NCBI GenBank assembly: GCA_905221605.1
Contig: CAJNDS010002732.1
Coordinates: 25,001 to 89,000 of the forward strand
Reading direction: 5' to 3'
Length of the DNA stretch: 64,000 bases
Origin: Symbiodinium natans
Taxonomy: Eukaryota > Sar > Dinophyceae > Suessiales > Symbiodiniaceae
Numbering within the stretch: the first letter of the stretch is position 1; the number at the start of each line of letters is the position of its first letter. The position numbers and the translations under genes were made by a program. Positions 1-10,879 of the stretch are shown one piece after another. The notes below the pieces were generated by a model. It was not told the origin of the DNA. It saw only the letters and a list, made by a program, of their open reading frames with translations, and searched no databases.

Positions 1-284
1 AGCAGCACACAGCACAGCACACACAGCACACACAGCACACACGCACACAGCACACACAGCACACACAGCACACACAGCACACACAGCACACACAGCACAC
101 ACCACACAGCACACACAGCACACACAGCACACACAGCACACACAGCACACACAGCACACACAGCACACACAGCACACACAGCACACACAGCACACACAGC
201 ACACACAGCACACACAGCACACACAGCACACACAGCACACACAGCACACACAGCACACACAGCACACACACACACACAAGCACA

Positions 285-328
<44 letters not shown>

Positions 329-440
329 CACGCGCGCACACACCCACACACAGCACGCACACAGCACGCACACACACACACACACAGAGAGTGTACACAC
401 ACAAAATACACACACACACACAGAGTGTACACACACACAC
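1..440. repeat. CA-rich minisatellite and microsatellite
   Basis: Roughly the first 265 bases are near-perfect tandem copies of the 9-bp unit CAGCACACA. They grade into plain (CA)n with a few CG and GAGTGT interruptions. The array lies directly upstream of the cellulase exon, so it probably sits in the intron that separates that exon from a missing upstream exon. Confidence 0.95.
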
Positions 441-536
441 AGAGAATATACACGCACACACACTTTTTGCAATCAAGCCATGTTTCAGATCTTCATGAAG
501 ACTTTCTTCAGACAGGTTGTGGAAAGTGGCTGATGA

Positions 537-1634
537 AGGGACCTAGTAGTGACTACGTTCCAGAACGGCATCAAGCTAGACTGGCCCAAGGGCCCGCGAG
601 TCTACATGCTTGACGGTCCGAATAAGTACAAGATGTTCAAGTTGAAGAATAAGGAGTTCACCTTTGATGTAGACCTTTCCACTCTTCCTTGCGGCTTGAA
701 TGCAGCTTTGTACTTCGTTGAGATGGACGAGTCCGGTGACCGCAGCGGCAACAACCCGGGCGGTGCTAAGTACGGCACTGGCTATTGCGACGCCCAGTGC
801 CCGCACATGAATTTCATCCGGGGCGAAGCCAACCTGATAGGCTGGGAGAAGGTGCTTTCGGCAGAGAACCCCGATGGCAAGATCATTGTGGGCGGACACC
901 AGGGCAAGTATGGCTACTGCTGCGCTGAGCTGGACATTCTTGAGGCCAATCGTGATGCCGGGGTCTTCACAACCCACCCCTGCAACCGTGAGAAACAAGC
1001 GATTTGCGAGGGCGCAGATCAATGTGGCGACAAGGGCCAGGGAAAGCTTGGGTTCTGTGACAAGGATGGCTGCGGCTTCAGTGACCACCGCATGGGCAAC
1101 CCGCAGTTCTGGGGTGCCGGCCAGGACTTTGCTGTGGACACATCAAAGCCCATGACGGTCGTCACACAATTCCTCACCCATGACGGTACCGACCATGGCG
1201 ACCTCGTCGAAGTCCGCCGCTTCTACGTGCAGAACAATCAGGTCGTTCAGAACTCTCGGACCACTCTCCTGCCGAACGGCGGTGACTCTCTGACGGAGGC
1301 TATGTGCAATGAGCAGAACCAGGTCTTCAAGCAGAAGACGAACGGCCACAGGGATCTGGGTGGTCTGAAGGCCATGGGTGAGGCTATGGGTCGTGGAATG
1401 GTCTTGTCGATGTCCATCTGGGACTCTGACTTCGACCGCATGCTGTGGCTTGATGGCGAGAAGGCTCGCTTCGACGAGGACATGAGCCAGCCTGGCATCA
1501 AGCGTGGTCCTTGCTCCTTCCATTACGGCAGCCGTGAGGACAACCTGCGCCACGCTGAGCAGCATGGCCCCATGTCCGTCACCTTCACAAACATCAGATA
1601 CGGCGACCTGGGTTCGACAGTCCCTCTGGTGTGA
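537..1634 (+). CDS. glycoside hydrolase family 7 cellulase, 3' exon (partial)
   Basis: GH7 enzymes cleave beta-1,4-glucan. In dinoflagellates the likely substrate is the cellulose of the theca (inference). The frame is open from just after the stop at 534. It aligns by eye with fungal Cel7 catalytic domains from the first beta strands to the end. Landmarks are LPCGLNAALYFVEMD, GAKYGTGYCDAQCP, the catalytic box ELDILEAN (nucleophile E at 927, D at 933, acid/base E at 942), CDKDGCGF, VVTQF and VTFTNIRYGDLGST just before the stop. Fungal enzymes have EMDIWEAN, so the Trp of the box is Leu here. There is no linker or cellulose-binding module after the domain. The N-terminal secretion signal and first strand are absent and must lie in an upstream exon outside the window. 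The GTG at 549 is not a credible start. Any acceptor must fall between 537 and 549. Confidence 0.9.
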   Translation, partial: RDLVVTTFQNGIKLDWPKGPRVYMLDGPNKYKMFKLKNKEFTFDVDLSTLPCGLNAALYFVEMDESGDRSGNNPGGAKYGTGYCDAQCPHMNFIRGEANLIGWEKVLSAENPDGKIIVGGHQGKYGYCCAELDILEANRDAGVFTTHPCNREKQAICEGADQCGDKGQGKLGFCDKDGCGFSDHRMGNPQFWGAGQDFAVDTSKPMTVVTQFLTHDGTDHGDLVEVRRFYVQNNQVVQNSRTTLLPNGGDSLTEAMCNEQNQVFKQKTNGHRDLGGLKAMGEAMGRGMVLSMSIWDSDFDRMLWLDGEKARFDEDMSQPGIKRGPCSFHYGSREDNLRHAEQHGPMSVTFTNIRYGDLGSTVPLV

Positions 1635-3460
1635 GAATGTGAGAATGTGAATGCACTCGGATGAGCCATCCAAACGAGAAGGCGATTCCTGTTTTGTAGC
1701 ATGCGCTACGGCACGAACTAAGTGCCTACGACTTGTCTAGGGAACTTTTGCAGAAGGCACTGTTAAACATGCTTTCTGGTAATTAGTGCACTCACTGCAG
1801 TGCTTGATTTGTGGGCGCCAGGCACCTTCACTTTGGCATCTCCCAGTTGCGGTCACATGTTTTAAGTACTTGTCGTGGCTTCGATGATTGTTTTGTTCTC
1901 TGGGTCCGATCCACAAGGAACTCCCCGTGACTTCTGCGTGGTAAGGGCCAAGCGGAGGAGTTGCAACACATTGCGAAGACCTGGGCTCAACTGGCAGCGC
2001 TGGCTATGGTCGCATTTGATTTTGCAATCGCGACCTCTTCACTGCAGGGTGCCCGGAGACTTACTGAGTGAACGCATGCCGGACAAGGTGGTCATTGAAC
2101 TGTGCCTCTGCTCCTCATGCGCAGAGCAGCGGCATGCCGAAAGCTGCAATCCTGACACCCTGACCCCAAATCTTACTATGGACCTTGCGAATGTATTTGT
2201 ACTTGATGCAAAACTAGACAACCTATGCTTGCAGATGTGGTAAGATTTAGTCATCCCCCATGTCCCAGTCATCCGATACTTCAAGTTTTGCTGGCCTCTC
2301 TTCAGAGATAGTCGTCGTGGAGGTGATCATTCAGTTGCAATGTTTGCTGTTGGTCACCGCAATGCTCCAAGCTCTACACATCCTACGGTTCACCTTACAC
2401 TACTCGTTTGTACCTTCTGTTTCTGGGCGCTGCTTTGGCATCTTTTGCACTTTGTTGCTAGTATGAGTTATGAGAACCAACCCGACAAGCGAACAAAGAG
2501 GGATGGTTCTTAGCTTGTAACCCTTCATGCAGTCCCAAGGATTCCCTTCCTCCATTGAATGTTATGGGGCTGTAGGACCTCTACGGGCCCAGCTTAGGTA
2601 TCGCAAAGGAAAATAACCCTTCCCCAAGCACAGCTTTGAGCCGTGGTCATTCCTTGTAAAAGTTAAGGGGCTCCCAGATCTGAAGAACTCAGGTTTTGAG
2701 CCATGGTCATGGCCCACTTTACCCAAGCGTTGATCCTCGTGGCCGGTGCCTCTTTTGTTTGGGCCACCGGGGAGCAGTCATCCAGCTGCAGTTCGTCGGG
2801 GCTTGTGCAGAGACTCGGTCGCACCATGCAAGTTTCACAATGAACTAAATCACTTCTAAATCCCAAGCCCAGGTAAGGATTCAGTTGTTCACTGCGGCTA
2901 CGTGTGTATCTTCAAAACGACTGAGCATGCTCCAAACTTGCGCAACAAGCGTCTTCGGGTTTCTATTGCATGTTCAGAACTTCGAGTTTCAATATCTCAG
3001 ACCCAGGAAGGCCTTCCATCGTGCCAAGCTCAACCACAAAGAGGAAGCTTCGACGATCCAGGCGCGGGGCCTTCAACCAATGGCACGTCTTGCTTCAGGA
3101 TGCAAGTTGTCATGAGTTCAACATCTCAGCAGGGAAGCCGTGACTGTGAGGGTGGCAACGGTATAGAGAAGCCGCGATGACACGATGACACAACTGTCGC
3201 GTCCACTCAGTGAAGTTGATGCTTCTCAGATGGACTCAGGAGTGCCCATCACCTGTGCTTGGCGCACAGGCTTCAGAGCTGGCCGTGGAATTCCTTTTTG
3301 TTTTGGGTTGTTTCTATCCCGATCAGTGATCATGGATTCATTGGTCATGTGCACATTGCGGATCCCGCAATTGCACGTAGGCTCCGCTCCAGGAGGGTTC
3401 GAGAATCTGCTTAAAGATGTTTTGAGCTTGTTAGGGTCCTACCGTTCTACCGTAGCTAAG
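1635..3460. other. no supported gene
   Basis: The stretch holds the 3' flank of the cellulase and AT-richer sequence with many stops in all frames. I see no conserved motif, RNA gene or tandem repeat. Short open stretches, for example at 2260-2466 and 2885-3180, have no protein-like composition. Confidence 0.5.
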
Positions 3461-5205
3461 GCGTGCGAAGCAGATGCAAATGGCATGGGTTTCCCAAATG
3501 CTACGGATGCAGGAACACCAGATACCTGCTTCTTGTGGCACGAGACCAAGACGGGTACCTGGAAGCTCTATTGAAGCCCTGACAAGCTCTGGAGCGATCA
3601 AGCGTTGTTCTTGTAAGAGGTTGGTCATGGGATGAAAGAGGCAGAAGGTCTAGCACAATCACGTGACTCATGCGCTTGTACAGGGTGCGCAAAACTATGG
3701 AACACAGGGAGTGTTGTGTAGAAAGAAGCCTATACATCCCTTCCTGGGATGCTATTCTGGAATGAGTTCAGTATGTGGTGCCTCGTTCCCATCCGAACCT
3801 GGTTTCAAAGGCAATCTCACGCTGGCAGATGTGAGTGATGCGGACGCGGTCTCCTCCGCTCTGATGGATGACCTGGTCTCCAACTGCACTAAGTGCGTGC
3901 ATCCCCTCGGCGGTTGCAATTCGTCAACAACAGGTGTCTCGTCAAAATTCTGATATTCGTACAGCACTATCATTGGGGAAAGTCCCAAGCCCAGCCTCAT
4001 GCAATACATGCAATGTCAGTCGTGGATTGGGATGTGGGGCTGCGCAGGTAAGGTTGTGAAAACAGCTCAGGTGTCTCTTGCTACAAGGCTGTGTATTCAG
4101 GGCAGCTGGCCTACTATGCCCAGTGCCACCTGAACTGCCCGCAGAACGAGTCATGGACATGCGCCATTTTTTGGGACACGCCCGACCAAGTCTCCCTCGC
4201 TGCGAACAGCGAGAAGTGGACCGCGTGGCTTGTCTCAGACTTCAGGTGTTGATAGCTAATGACTTTGTCAGAGAGCGGGGAAAGGAGGGAAGGGAGGGAA
4301 GGGAGGGAAGGGGGGAAGGGAGGGGAGGGGAGGGAAGGGAGGGAAGGGAGGGAAGGGAGGGAAGGAGGGAAGGGAGGGAAGGGAGGGAAGGCAGGGAATG
4401 CACTGATAATGGGTTACCAGCCGGTCAGGTCAATCCAGCGATTGGGCAACCCAGGCACAAGCGAGCTGTGTTGGCAAAGGCAAAACGAACATGGGAGCAC
4501 TGAGGGGCGAAACCTAAATTTGCAATGTCTAGGGTACAATGACAAGCGGGTGGCCTCAGCGAGCACAATGGCACCTTCGGGGAAGAACAATCAGGAGATC
4601 GGCGCAGAGCTGGCACCAACAGCAAGATCACAAGCAGGAGTGGGATAAAGGCACAAGGCACCAACAGCAGCAGGATGCACAAATGCGCAGTCCTCACCAG
4701 GGTCGCCGAAGGTCTCCGACTACCCCGCTGAAGGCCTCGACTGCACCATGGCATGGGCCAATCAGCCACTGCTCTCAAGGGAAGGCAGACACCACATGGA
4801 CGGGGATCATGGCCAGAGCAGTTGAGCAAGCCGAGCTCAGTGTCGACCCCAAGGTTTGTCAGTGGGCCATACGGCAATTCCCAAATGCTGGCACCGATAG
4901 ACCGATAGACCACAGACGAGCTTTGGGCACGGCACCCTCCCCATGCCCGTTGAGATGAAGAAAAGAAGAATAAGAAGAAGACAAAGACGCAACACCAGCA
5001 GGCGGGAAAGGGAGAGAGAGAGAGAGAGAGCAAGGAGGAATGCTAAAGATGAGGACGTTGCCTGTATCATGTGCCAAGCGCGCCTAGGCAGAATTCCCAG
5101 AAGCAGATCCGCTTCGTTGCCTCCCATCATGAGCATCTGAAGTCCAACGAGAGCCTGCTGGAAGACCCAGACGATGACGTACCATCCTTGTGGGAGGACT
5201 GTTAA
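3461..5205 (+). CDS. unrecognised multi-exon gene, 3' part
   Basis: Five short plus-strand stretches look like exons, with AG before and GT-type donors after most of them. They are 3461-3556 (ACEADANGMGFPNAT... with CFLWHETK), 3811-3933 (GNLTLADVSDADAV... with SNCTKCVHPLGGC), 4071-4245 (VSCYKAVYSGQLAYY... with CAIFWDTPD and EKWTAWLVSDF), about 4701-4779 (SPKVSDYPAEGLDCTM...), and 5101-5205 (KQIRFVASHHEHL..., ending in an acidic DPDDDV tail and TAA). The Cys and Trp content suggests an extracellular or lumenal protein. I do not recognise the family. The first exon is not visible, and the joins are proposals because phases were not fully checked. Confidence 0.45.
4274..4400. repeat. (GGGAGGGAA)n purine tract
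   Basis: About 125 bases of near-pure G/A sequence built from GGGAAGGGA-like units lie inside the intron after the exon ending at 4245. Such polypurine mirror repeats can form triplex or G-rich structures (known property, not shown here). Confidence 0.9.
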
Positions 5206-5639
5206 GGGTCCAACTGTGTTGAAGGAACCGCATCCAAACATACAAGACTTCGGATAAGTTGTCAAAGTTGCATAAGCAGTTCAACCCTTGCACTCCATGT
5301 TCTTGTGTTTGGGAAGCATCCGTGACATCCTTCTCTACAACAAGCAACAGTCGTGTCTTCAGGAGCCTTTATCCGATCCGCCACAAGGCCGTTTTCCCGC
5401 AAGACCTTTTGACAGTGTGAGCTCATTCGAAGGGACGTCTTTTAGTCCAGGCCTGTACAGGTGGTCCTCTGTGCAAGTACATTACCGCAAACCCTCTCAC
5501 ACACGGGGTTTCAATGCTCTTCACTCACGTTCATGGGATCTAATCCATCCGTTGATGCTGACTGAGGTGTACCGCTTAGTAAATTTCTCCCATCCGCTCA
5601 TACGAAGCGCAACATGGGGCAACTTCCAAAGGCGATGCG

Positions 5640-8602
5640 CGATCGCTGCTGTCCTATCGTAGCGGGGTCGGCGGGTCGTCCTGCTGGGGCAGCGTGACCG
5701 ACGCAGCCATATGTGGTGTCTTTTATGCACATAGATGCTGCGATTTCTGTTGCCAGGGCCCGACCCTCGCTTTTTCAGAGAGGTCAGTTTGCGCCAACGC
5801 CGTTGTTCGCTCGAGTAGACTGCGTAGTCGGCCAAGGCGTGAAGAGCGTGGTGGATGGCGCGATCTGCGGCTGGGATACGGGCAAGACTCTCGGAGCACA
5901 TCCGTCACCCCCACAAGCCCTGCTTGATCCCGCTACTGCTTGAGCTTACACTTTTCCAATCCCACCCCTGGCGCAGCATCTACAGTCTTGGCTCTTCAAC
6001 GAATCCTCAAACACAGACACAGAGATCATTTCGACAGCCTGAGAAATCCCAAGTTGTACGTATCCTTATTCAAAACCCTGTCACGATTGCTTGTAGCCAA
6101 AACCGAAGCTTGGAATCTCTGTATTCGGAGGCTGAACCTGTCCTGTTACAGATGCCTCCGTTGAAAGTGCAGACCACCCGAGAATTTCGTTCAACTTCGA
6201 TTGGGTTCCGTCCTAAGGCCGACTTTGTCTTCAGCCGGAGTTCATCTCAGACTCATATGTGCTACTGAGGAGTTGCAAGTACGGTCGGCGAAGACGGTGG
6301 AGCGGCTTCAAAGGATGCAACTGGAGCCTGCAACCGAAATCCTTTTGGGAATGTGGGGAGGTATGTTGGCAAGGCGAGGAGTACCTTAATGTAGCAGAAG
6401 ACTCATAAGCGATGCTTTCAGGCCTTATTGGGCCTGACCCTTTCCCCCCCTCCCTTTGCGGTTTGAAATATAGTTGGGATTTTCGAGGCAACGTGACACA
6501 GCCATGTAGTTCTGATAGACGCTTAAAAGCGAGAGAATCCAGTCTTCTTCTCTTAGTCAATGCATGCCAGAAGTGTTCATACATAGGCCGGAGCCCTACA
6601 CAAAAGAGCCATGCAAGCTCAGTCAAAGCTGGTCTCAAGTGGAGGTTTCCATGATCTTCAACGAATCTTTCGGCAGTCGTAAAGACCCTTGCTAGGGTGT
6701 TCGTCTGGCATGGGTCCGATTGGGACCCTCTCTTTGACCAGCCCCAGGTAACTTTTGGAAGAAGGCTAAAAGTTGCACAGCTGCTTCCTCATGTGACGTT
6801 GCGCTGGATGCGGCAAGCTGTTTGGAGGCTCTTGATTCTGTGGATTCGAAGGGTGCCGTGGGTGGGAGACGGGTGGGAGGAGGGCAACAAGCTTGGTGGT
6901 TTCGGGAGCGAGAAAGTAGTTTGAGCTTCTTGCTCTGCACAGCCTTGTGGCAGGAGATGATCGGAAGTGCCGTGCAGAGCGAGTATCGCAGCTATGCCAA
7001 GTTCATCACCAAGACAGGCTGCAACAGCGTGTCGTCCTGCAAGGATCGTGTCACCGGCGGCCTAGATGAGGCTTGGAATGTTGTCTACGATACCATGCAG
7101 AGCCTGGTTGAATTTGGAATAGTCGCTGGAAACAAGTACGTTTCAACCGTTTTTGTGCGAACAGCGTTTGTCATGTTCCCTTGTGCTGTCGGAAGCATCG
7201 TGCGCTGAGGAATGCCAACTCGGGCATAGGTTCCTTGATCGCACGGGGTACCGAGAAGTTCGGGGACTCCGCCAAAGTTCTTATGGCTAATGCCAAGAAG
7301 AACACGGGGACGCTCAAGCAAGGCCTGAACCTGGGACGGCAATAGCCCGACATGCAGAAAGTCCACAGTGGAAGCTCTTGAGAAGTTTGCGTTCCTGTTA
7401 TATACTACATCGTGTCCAGTGATTTTGGGCTTTCGATTTGATTCTCTGGGTCCATGTCGTGAACCTGGACCCCTTTTCGTGAACGCCCGTTTGGTCTCAA
7501 GTTCCTCCAGCAAGTGTGAGAATCTCAGCGACACCAAGGACAACAGCTACAAGCGAGGTACGAAGCTTCTTTAACGGTGTGGTCGGCCAGTTTCAAAAGC
7601 ACGACCTGGGCCAGGTGGACCTCTAAGCGGGAAACGGGTAGTTTATGTAAGGGAGCGAGAAAACCAAGCTGGGGTAGGTCGCTGAGCCATCACAGGGGAC
7701 TAGCAGCTCCCCCGCCCCCCCAAGCCAGAAGCAGCGCTCAGGTCTGCACGCCGTCGGGTGTGGGATTCTGGTATTTGGTACCTACGGACTGCGGCTTCTT
7801 CTCGAAGTTCGGAGACGTGTTCAACAGCCCTTCAGCCGCCCAGAGCAACTGGAACGAGGCCGTGGATCGCCTCCAGGAGGGCCGCCGACAGGGGTGGGGC
7901 GGTTGGTGATCTCTCTTTGCCTACAAGAACAAGAGTGACTTCTGTCCTAAGCCCTCCTCGCTCTAAAGTCATCTACAGTCTAGAGTATGTTCAAGTCCCA
8001 AAACTCTCACAGCACATGATAGGGGCCATCTTGCCCTCGACGGGGCACTGGAATGGGGTAGTCGATCAAGAAGGCAGCTCCTCTCAAGAAAGTCCCCTGC
8101 CCTGACTGTAGATTCACAGGCGTTCATCATGCAGTATTCGCAGACATGGGAGATATTCTACTGGAGGATTGAGTACGAAAGTATTGTCATCTAGACATGC
8201 TGATTGGAGCTCGACACCAAGCTGTCGTACAGCAGGTGGCAGTTTCTTGGTAGGATTGGAGATGCTACTCCATAGTGCAACCCCGCTGCAAGGAGTGCGT
8301 GATGAAGACTGGCGCTTTTTCTTTTCCCACTCCCTTTCTGGACTTCCGTGTCAATTCTTTTTGCCTTCCGACTGTGGCCTTTCGGCAGCACTTCTTCAAG
8401 TAGCAGGCTTTTCTCCTTACCAGGCGTCTTAGGAAAAGGTCAGCATTCCGCTGGGCAGGCACATTTTTGTTACACTGCTCCTTTTCGCTGCCATGGAAGG
8501 TTCAGACTCCCATCGAGTACATCCTCGGCGTGTTCAAATTTGCCACAAACACCGGCGCCAGCCTCATCAGCCACTTCGAAACGATTGCCGCAAAGATCCA
8601 AG
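5640..8602 (+). CDS. unrecognised multi-exon gene
   Basis: A second set of plus-strand exon-like blocks. They are about 5650-5712 (RSGVGGSSCWGSVTD), 5817-5895 (DCVVGQGVKSVVDG..., then ICGWDTGKTLG), 6954-7136 (EMIGSAVQSEYRSY..., then CNSVSSCKDRV and GGLDEAWNVVYDTMQS), about 7210-7340 (NANSGIGSLIARGTEK..., helical, Lys-rich), 7514-7557 (CENLSDTKDNSYK), about 7577-7617 (FFNGVVGQFQKHDLG), 7742-7880 (VCTPSGVGFWYLVP..., then CGFFSKFGDVFNS) and 8500-8602 (VQTPIEYILGVFKF..., then GASLISHFETIAAKIQ). The protein would be largely helical with scattered cysteines. I do not recognise it. Neither the first nor the last exon is identified, and it could be two genes. Confidence 0.4.
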
Positions 8603-9835
8603 GTGTCTTGCTTGAAAGGATGTCGACTATACCTCCTATGACATCGCACAATATTACTGGTGGTGAAAAGTAACCATGCCTATGCGAAGTTGTGCGGAGT
8701 AGCTCACTGTTGTTCGTTAAAATTGTGGAGGGGTTCAGGAGCTGCTCCGAGGAATGCACGGCGTAGGGGATATCTTTGGCATGATGCTTCGCAGGATTTG
8801 AAGGTGTGAGACTTCCAGATGAAGAATTTGTCTGCGACGGTTTGCCATTATCAGATTTTGTTGGCTGTTATCGTGGTTTATATGAGCAGCCACTTCTTCT
8901 TCTTCTTTATGTTCTTTTGCTTCTTCGTTTCATCTTCTCTTCTTTTCTTCTTCTGAAAACCACTGACGCTCCTGTTTTTGTTTGGTGTTCTTGATCACGA
9001 GGACTTACCGTCCTGACCTTTGTGTTCAGCCCTTTCCTGCCACGCTGAGCAGATCCAAGGTCTCATCAGCTCTTCAGGATTGAATTTCAATCAGACGCTA
9101 GGAGGGAATGAGCTTGACCTGCAGTTGTCATGGTCTGTGAAGAAATCCCTGTCAAGACGGCTAGGTGCAGGGTGTCGTGGGCTGATCCAGCTTTCATCAA
9201 CATAGAGTCTGAAGCGCCGAAGCCAACCGCGTGTTGCGACCAATAGATCTTGAACCCCAACCCCGTACCACGACGAAGGGCGAAGAAAGCTTCTCTTTCC
9301 CCCGCCTCCGAAAGATTCCGGAGGCGAAGCATCCTTAATTACCTGATCCCACATTGGTTAGCTTGAGGGTGGGCCTGATCGAAGTAAAAGTGTTCTTCTG
9401 TTTTTTGTGGAGTTGCTGTGGTCTGTGCAGGCAGAGTGGCCTACGCGCAAACTTGTTGTAAACTGTTTGATGATGCCCGTGGCTTCCTTATCTTGCAGTA
9501 GCCCACGGGCCTCTGGCCGAATTGTTCAAAGCGGTGCTTTGTCCGTTCGAGACCCGAAGCGTCAGCTTAGGATTGGCAGGCAGGTCAGAGAGCAGCGGCA
9601 GCTGGCACTGGCCGCTTCAAGCACTGCTGTTGCTTGACAAGACCCGGACAAGATGAGCATTGTTGGGGGTTTAGGGCTACAGCGAAGACAGTCGCAGAAC
9701 CATATCATAAGTGGGGGGAGCGACGACTTCACTTTGTGCAAGTGGAACCTCAGCAGTTGAATGTGATGTGAGCTTTCCAATCAGGACCAGCTGCTACATA
9801 GACCTTCAGGGAGGTTCAGCAAGAATCCAAGCAAA
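8603..9835. other. no supported gene
   Basis: Intron or intergenic sequence. It contains a pyrimidine-rich CTTCTT run at about 8893-8955. A short open stretch near 9085-9165 could be an exon, but I cannot support it. Confidence 0.4.
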
Positions 9836-9870
9836 GATCCGGAGCCTATAAAAAGCGTGCCCCTATCATA

Positions 9871-10030
9871 TAAGATCGGGTCCCTTGGGTAAGGAGAGTA
9901 TGTAAGTTTAGGTGTTTTTCAGGGAGAGGCTATGTAAGATCAGGTCGTGTGGGTAAGGAGAGTACGTAACCTTTGGTGTTTTTCAGGGAGAGGCTTCGTA
10001 AGAGCAGGCTGCCTGACTTCTAAGTTCTGG
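9871..10030. repeat. 64-bp tandem repeat, about 2.5 copies
   Basis: Copies begin TAAGATCGGG (9871), TAAGATCAGG (9935) and TAAGAGCAGG (9999). They share GGGTAAGGAGAGTA and GGTGTTTTTCAGGGAGAGGC. The first copy begins at the inner edge of the left inverted repeat, so the array grew from the element's own terminus. Confidence 0.85.
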
Positions 10031-10119
10031 TGTTTTTTGGCAGATGCTGCATGGGTCTCCTGCACAGGTTTGTGCGGGCTTCAACACGGGCCTCCTACGG
10101 GGACCCTTGGCAACTTGCG

Positions 10120-10320
10120 GGCTGCTTACGTGCCACTTACGTGCCACTTACCACTTACGCGCCACTTACGGCCACTTACGTGCCGCTTACATGCCACTTA
10201 CATGCCGCTTACATGCCGCTCAGGCCACTTGCGAACTTACGGGCCCCTCATGGGCCTTCGCGCCACTTGCAAGCCTATATAGAGCCATTCACGAGCCACT
10301 TACGGGCCTCTGGCTGCTTC
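10120..10320. repeat. short-unit minisatellite (CACTTACGTGC family)
   Basis: Many degenerate copies of an 11-12 bp unit such as CACTTACGTGC, GCTTACATGC and CACTTACGGC, inside the MITE-like element. Related words continue to about 10310 (CACTTACGGGCC). Confidence 0.85.
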
Positions 10321-10879
10321 GAGCCTTCTGCGGACCTGGTCTTGGAGTTCGAGCGACGAGAGCTTGCTTGACGAATGCTGCACCCGTTCGACTGACACAA
10401 AAACGGGGCCCTGACAAACCCTGGATCGGGTTGAATTCTCACGAGAGCTTACTCAAAGACAGGGTCGACGCAAAAACATGCTTACACAGGATAGCCAAGC
10501 CTCAGCCCTTTTTTGACCTTACAAGCTTCTCATTTGCTCTTCCCCGAGACATCCCCTCACATGTGCCTCACATGCCACTCGCCAGCCACTCACCAACCCA
10601 ACCGCAACCTCTTATATGATAGGGGCACGCATTTTATAGGCACCTGATCATCCCCTTGAAAGAAAGCCCCCTCATGAAGACTAGCTGTTTGTATTTGCAG
10701 TATGCCTGTCTTTGTCACTCCAACTGCATGGCAAGACTTGTTGCCATTTCCTAGGCATCGACTCTTGTGCTCCGGGTTTTTTTGGCTCGTTCGGAGTCCG
10801 GAGGGTAAGAGCTCCTTTGCGTCAGTTCACAAATAACGATGCGCTTGCTTTGTTCAAGCGTAAGGGCCCCTCGCTTCAG

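Larger units (their letters stand above)
9836..10649. mobile_element. MITE-like element with 40-bp terminal inverted repeats
   Basis: Bases 9836-9875 and 10610-10649 are inverted copies of one another, 37 of 40 matching. Both arms begin GATC and contain CCTATAAAA and GCGTGCCCCTATCATATAAG. The 814-bp span has no transposase, so it would be non-autonomous. The interior is made of two tandem arrays, a 64-bp unit and an ACTTACGTGCC-type minisatellite. No clear target duplication is visible beyond the palindromic GATC at both outer ends. It lies between supported exons at 8602 and 10880. Confidence 0.75.

Noticed and set aside
576..1088. 170-codon minus-strand open frame
   Set aside because: Antisense shadow of the GH7 exon. 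The plus strand has catalytic motifs, and the minus strand is low-information Ala/Leu sequence.
4425..5033. 202-codon minus-strand frame with Leu/Ser runs
   Set aside because: It overlaps plus-strand exon candidates. Its hydrophobic runs come from the GAGAGA and AAGAAG simple repeats.
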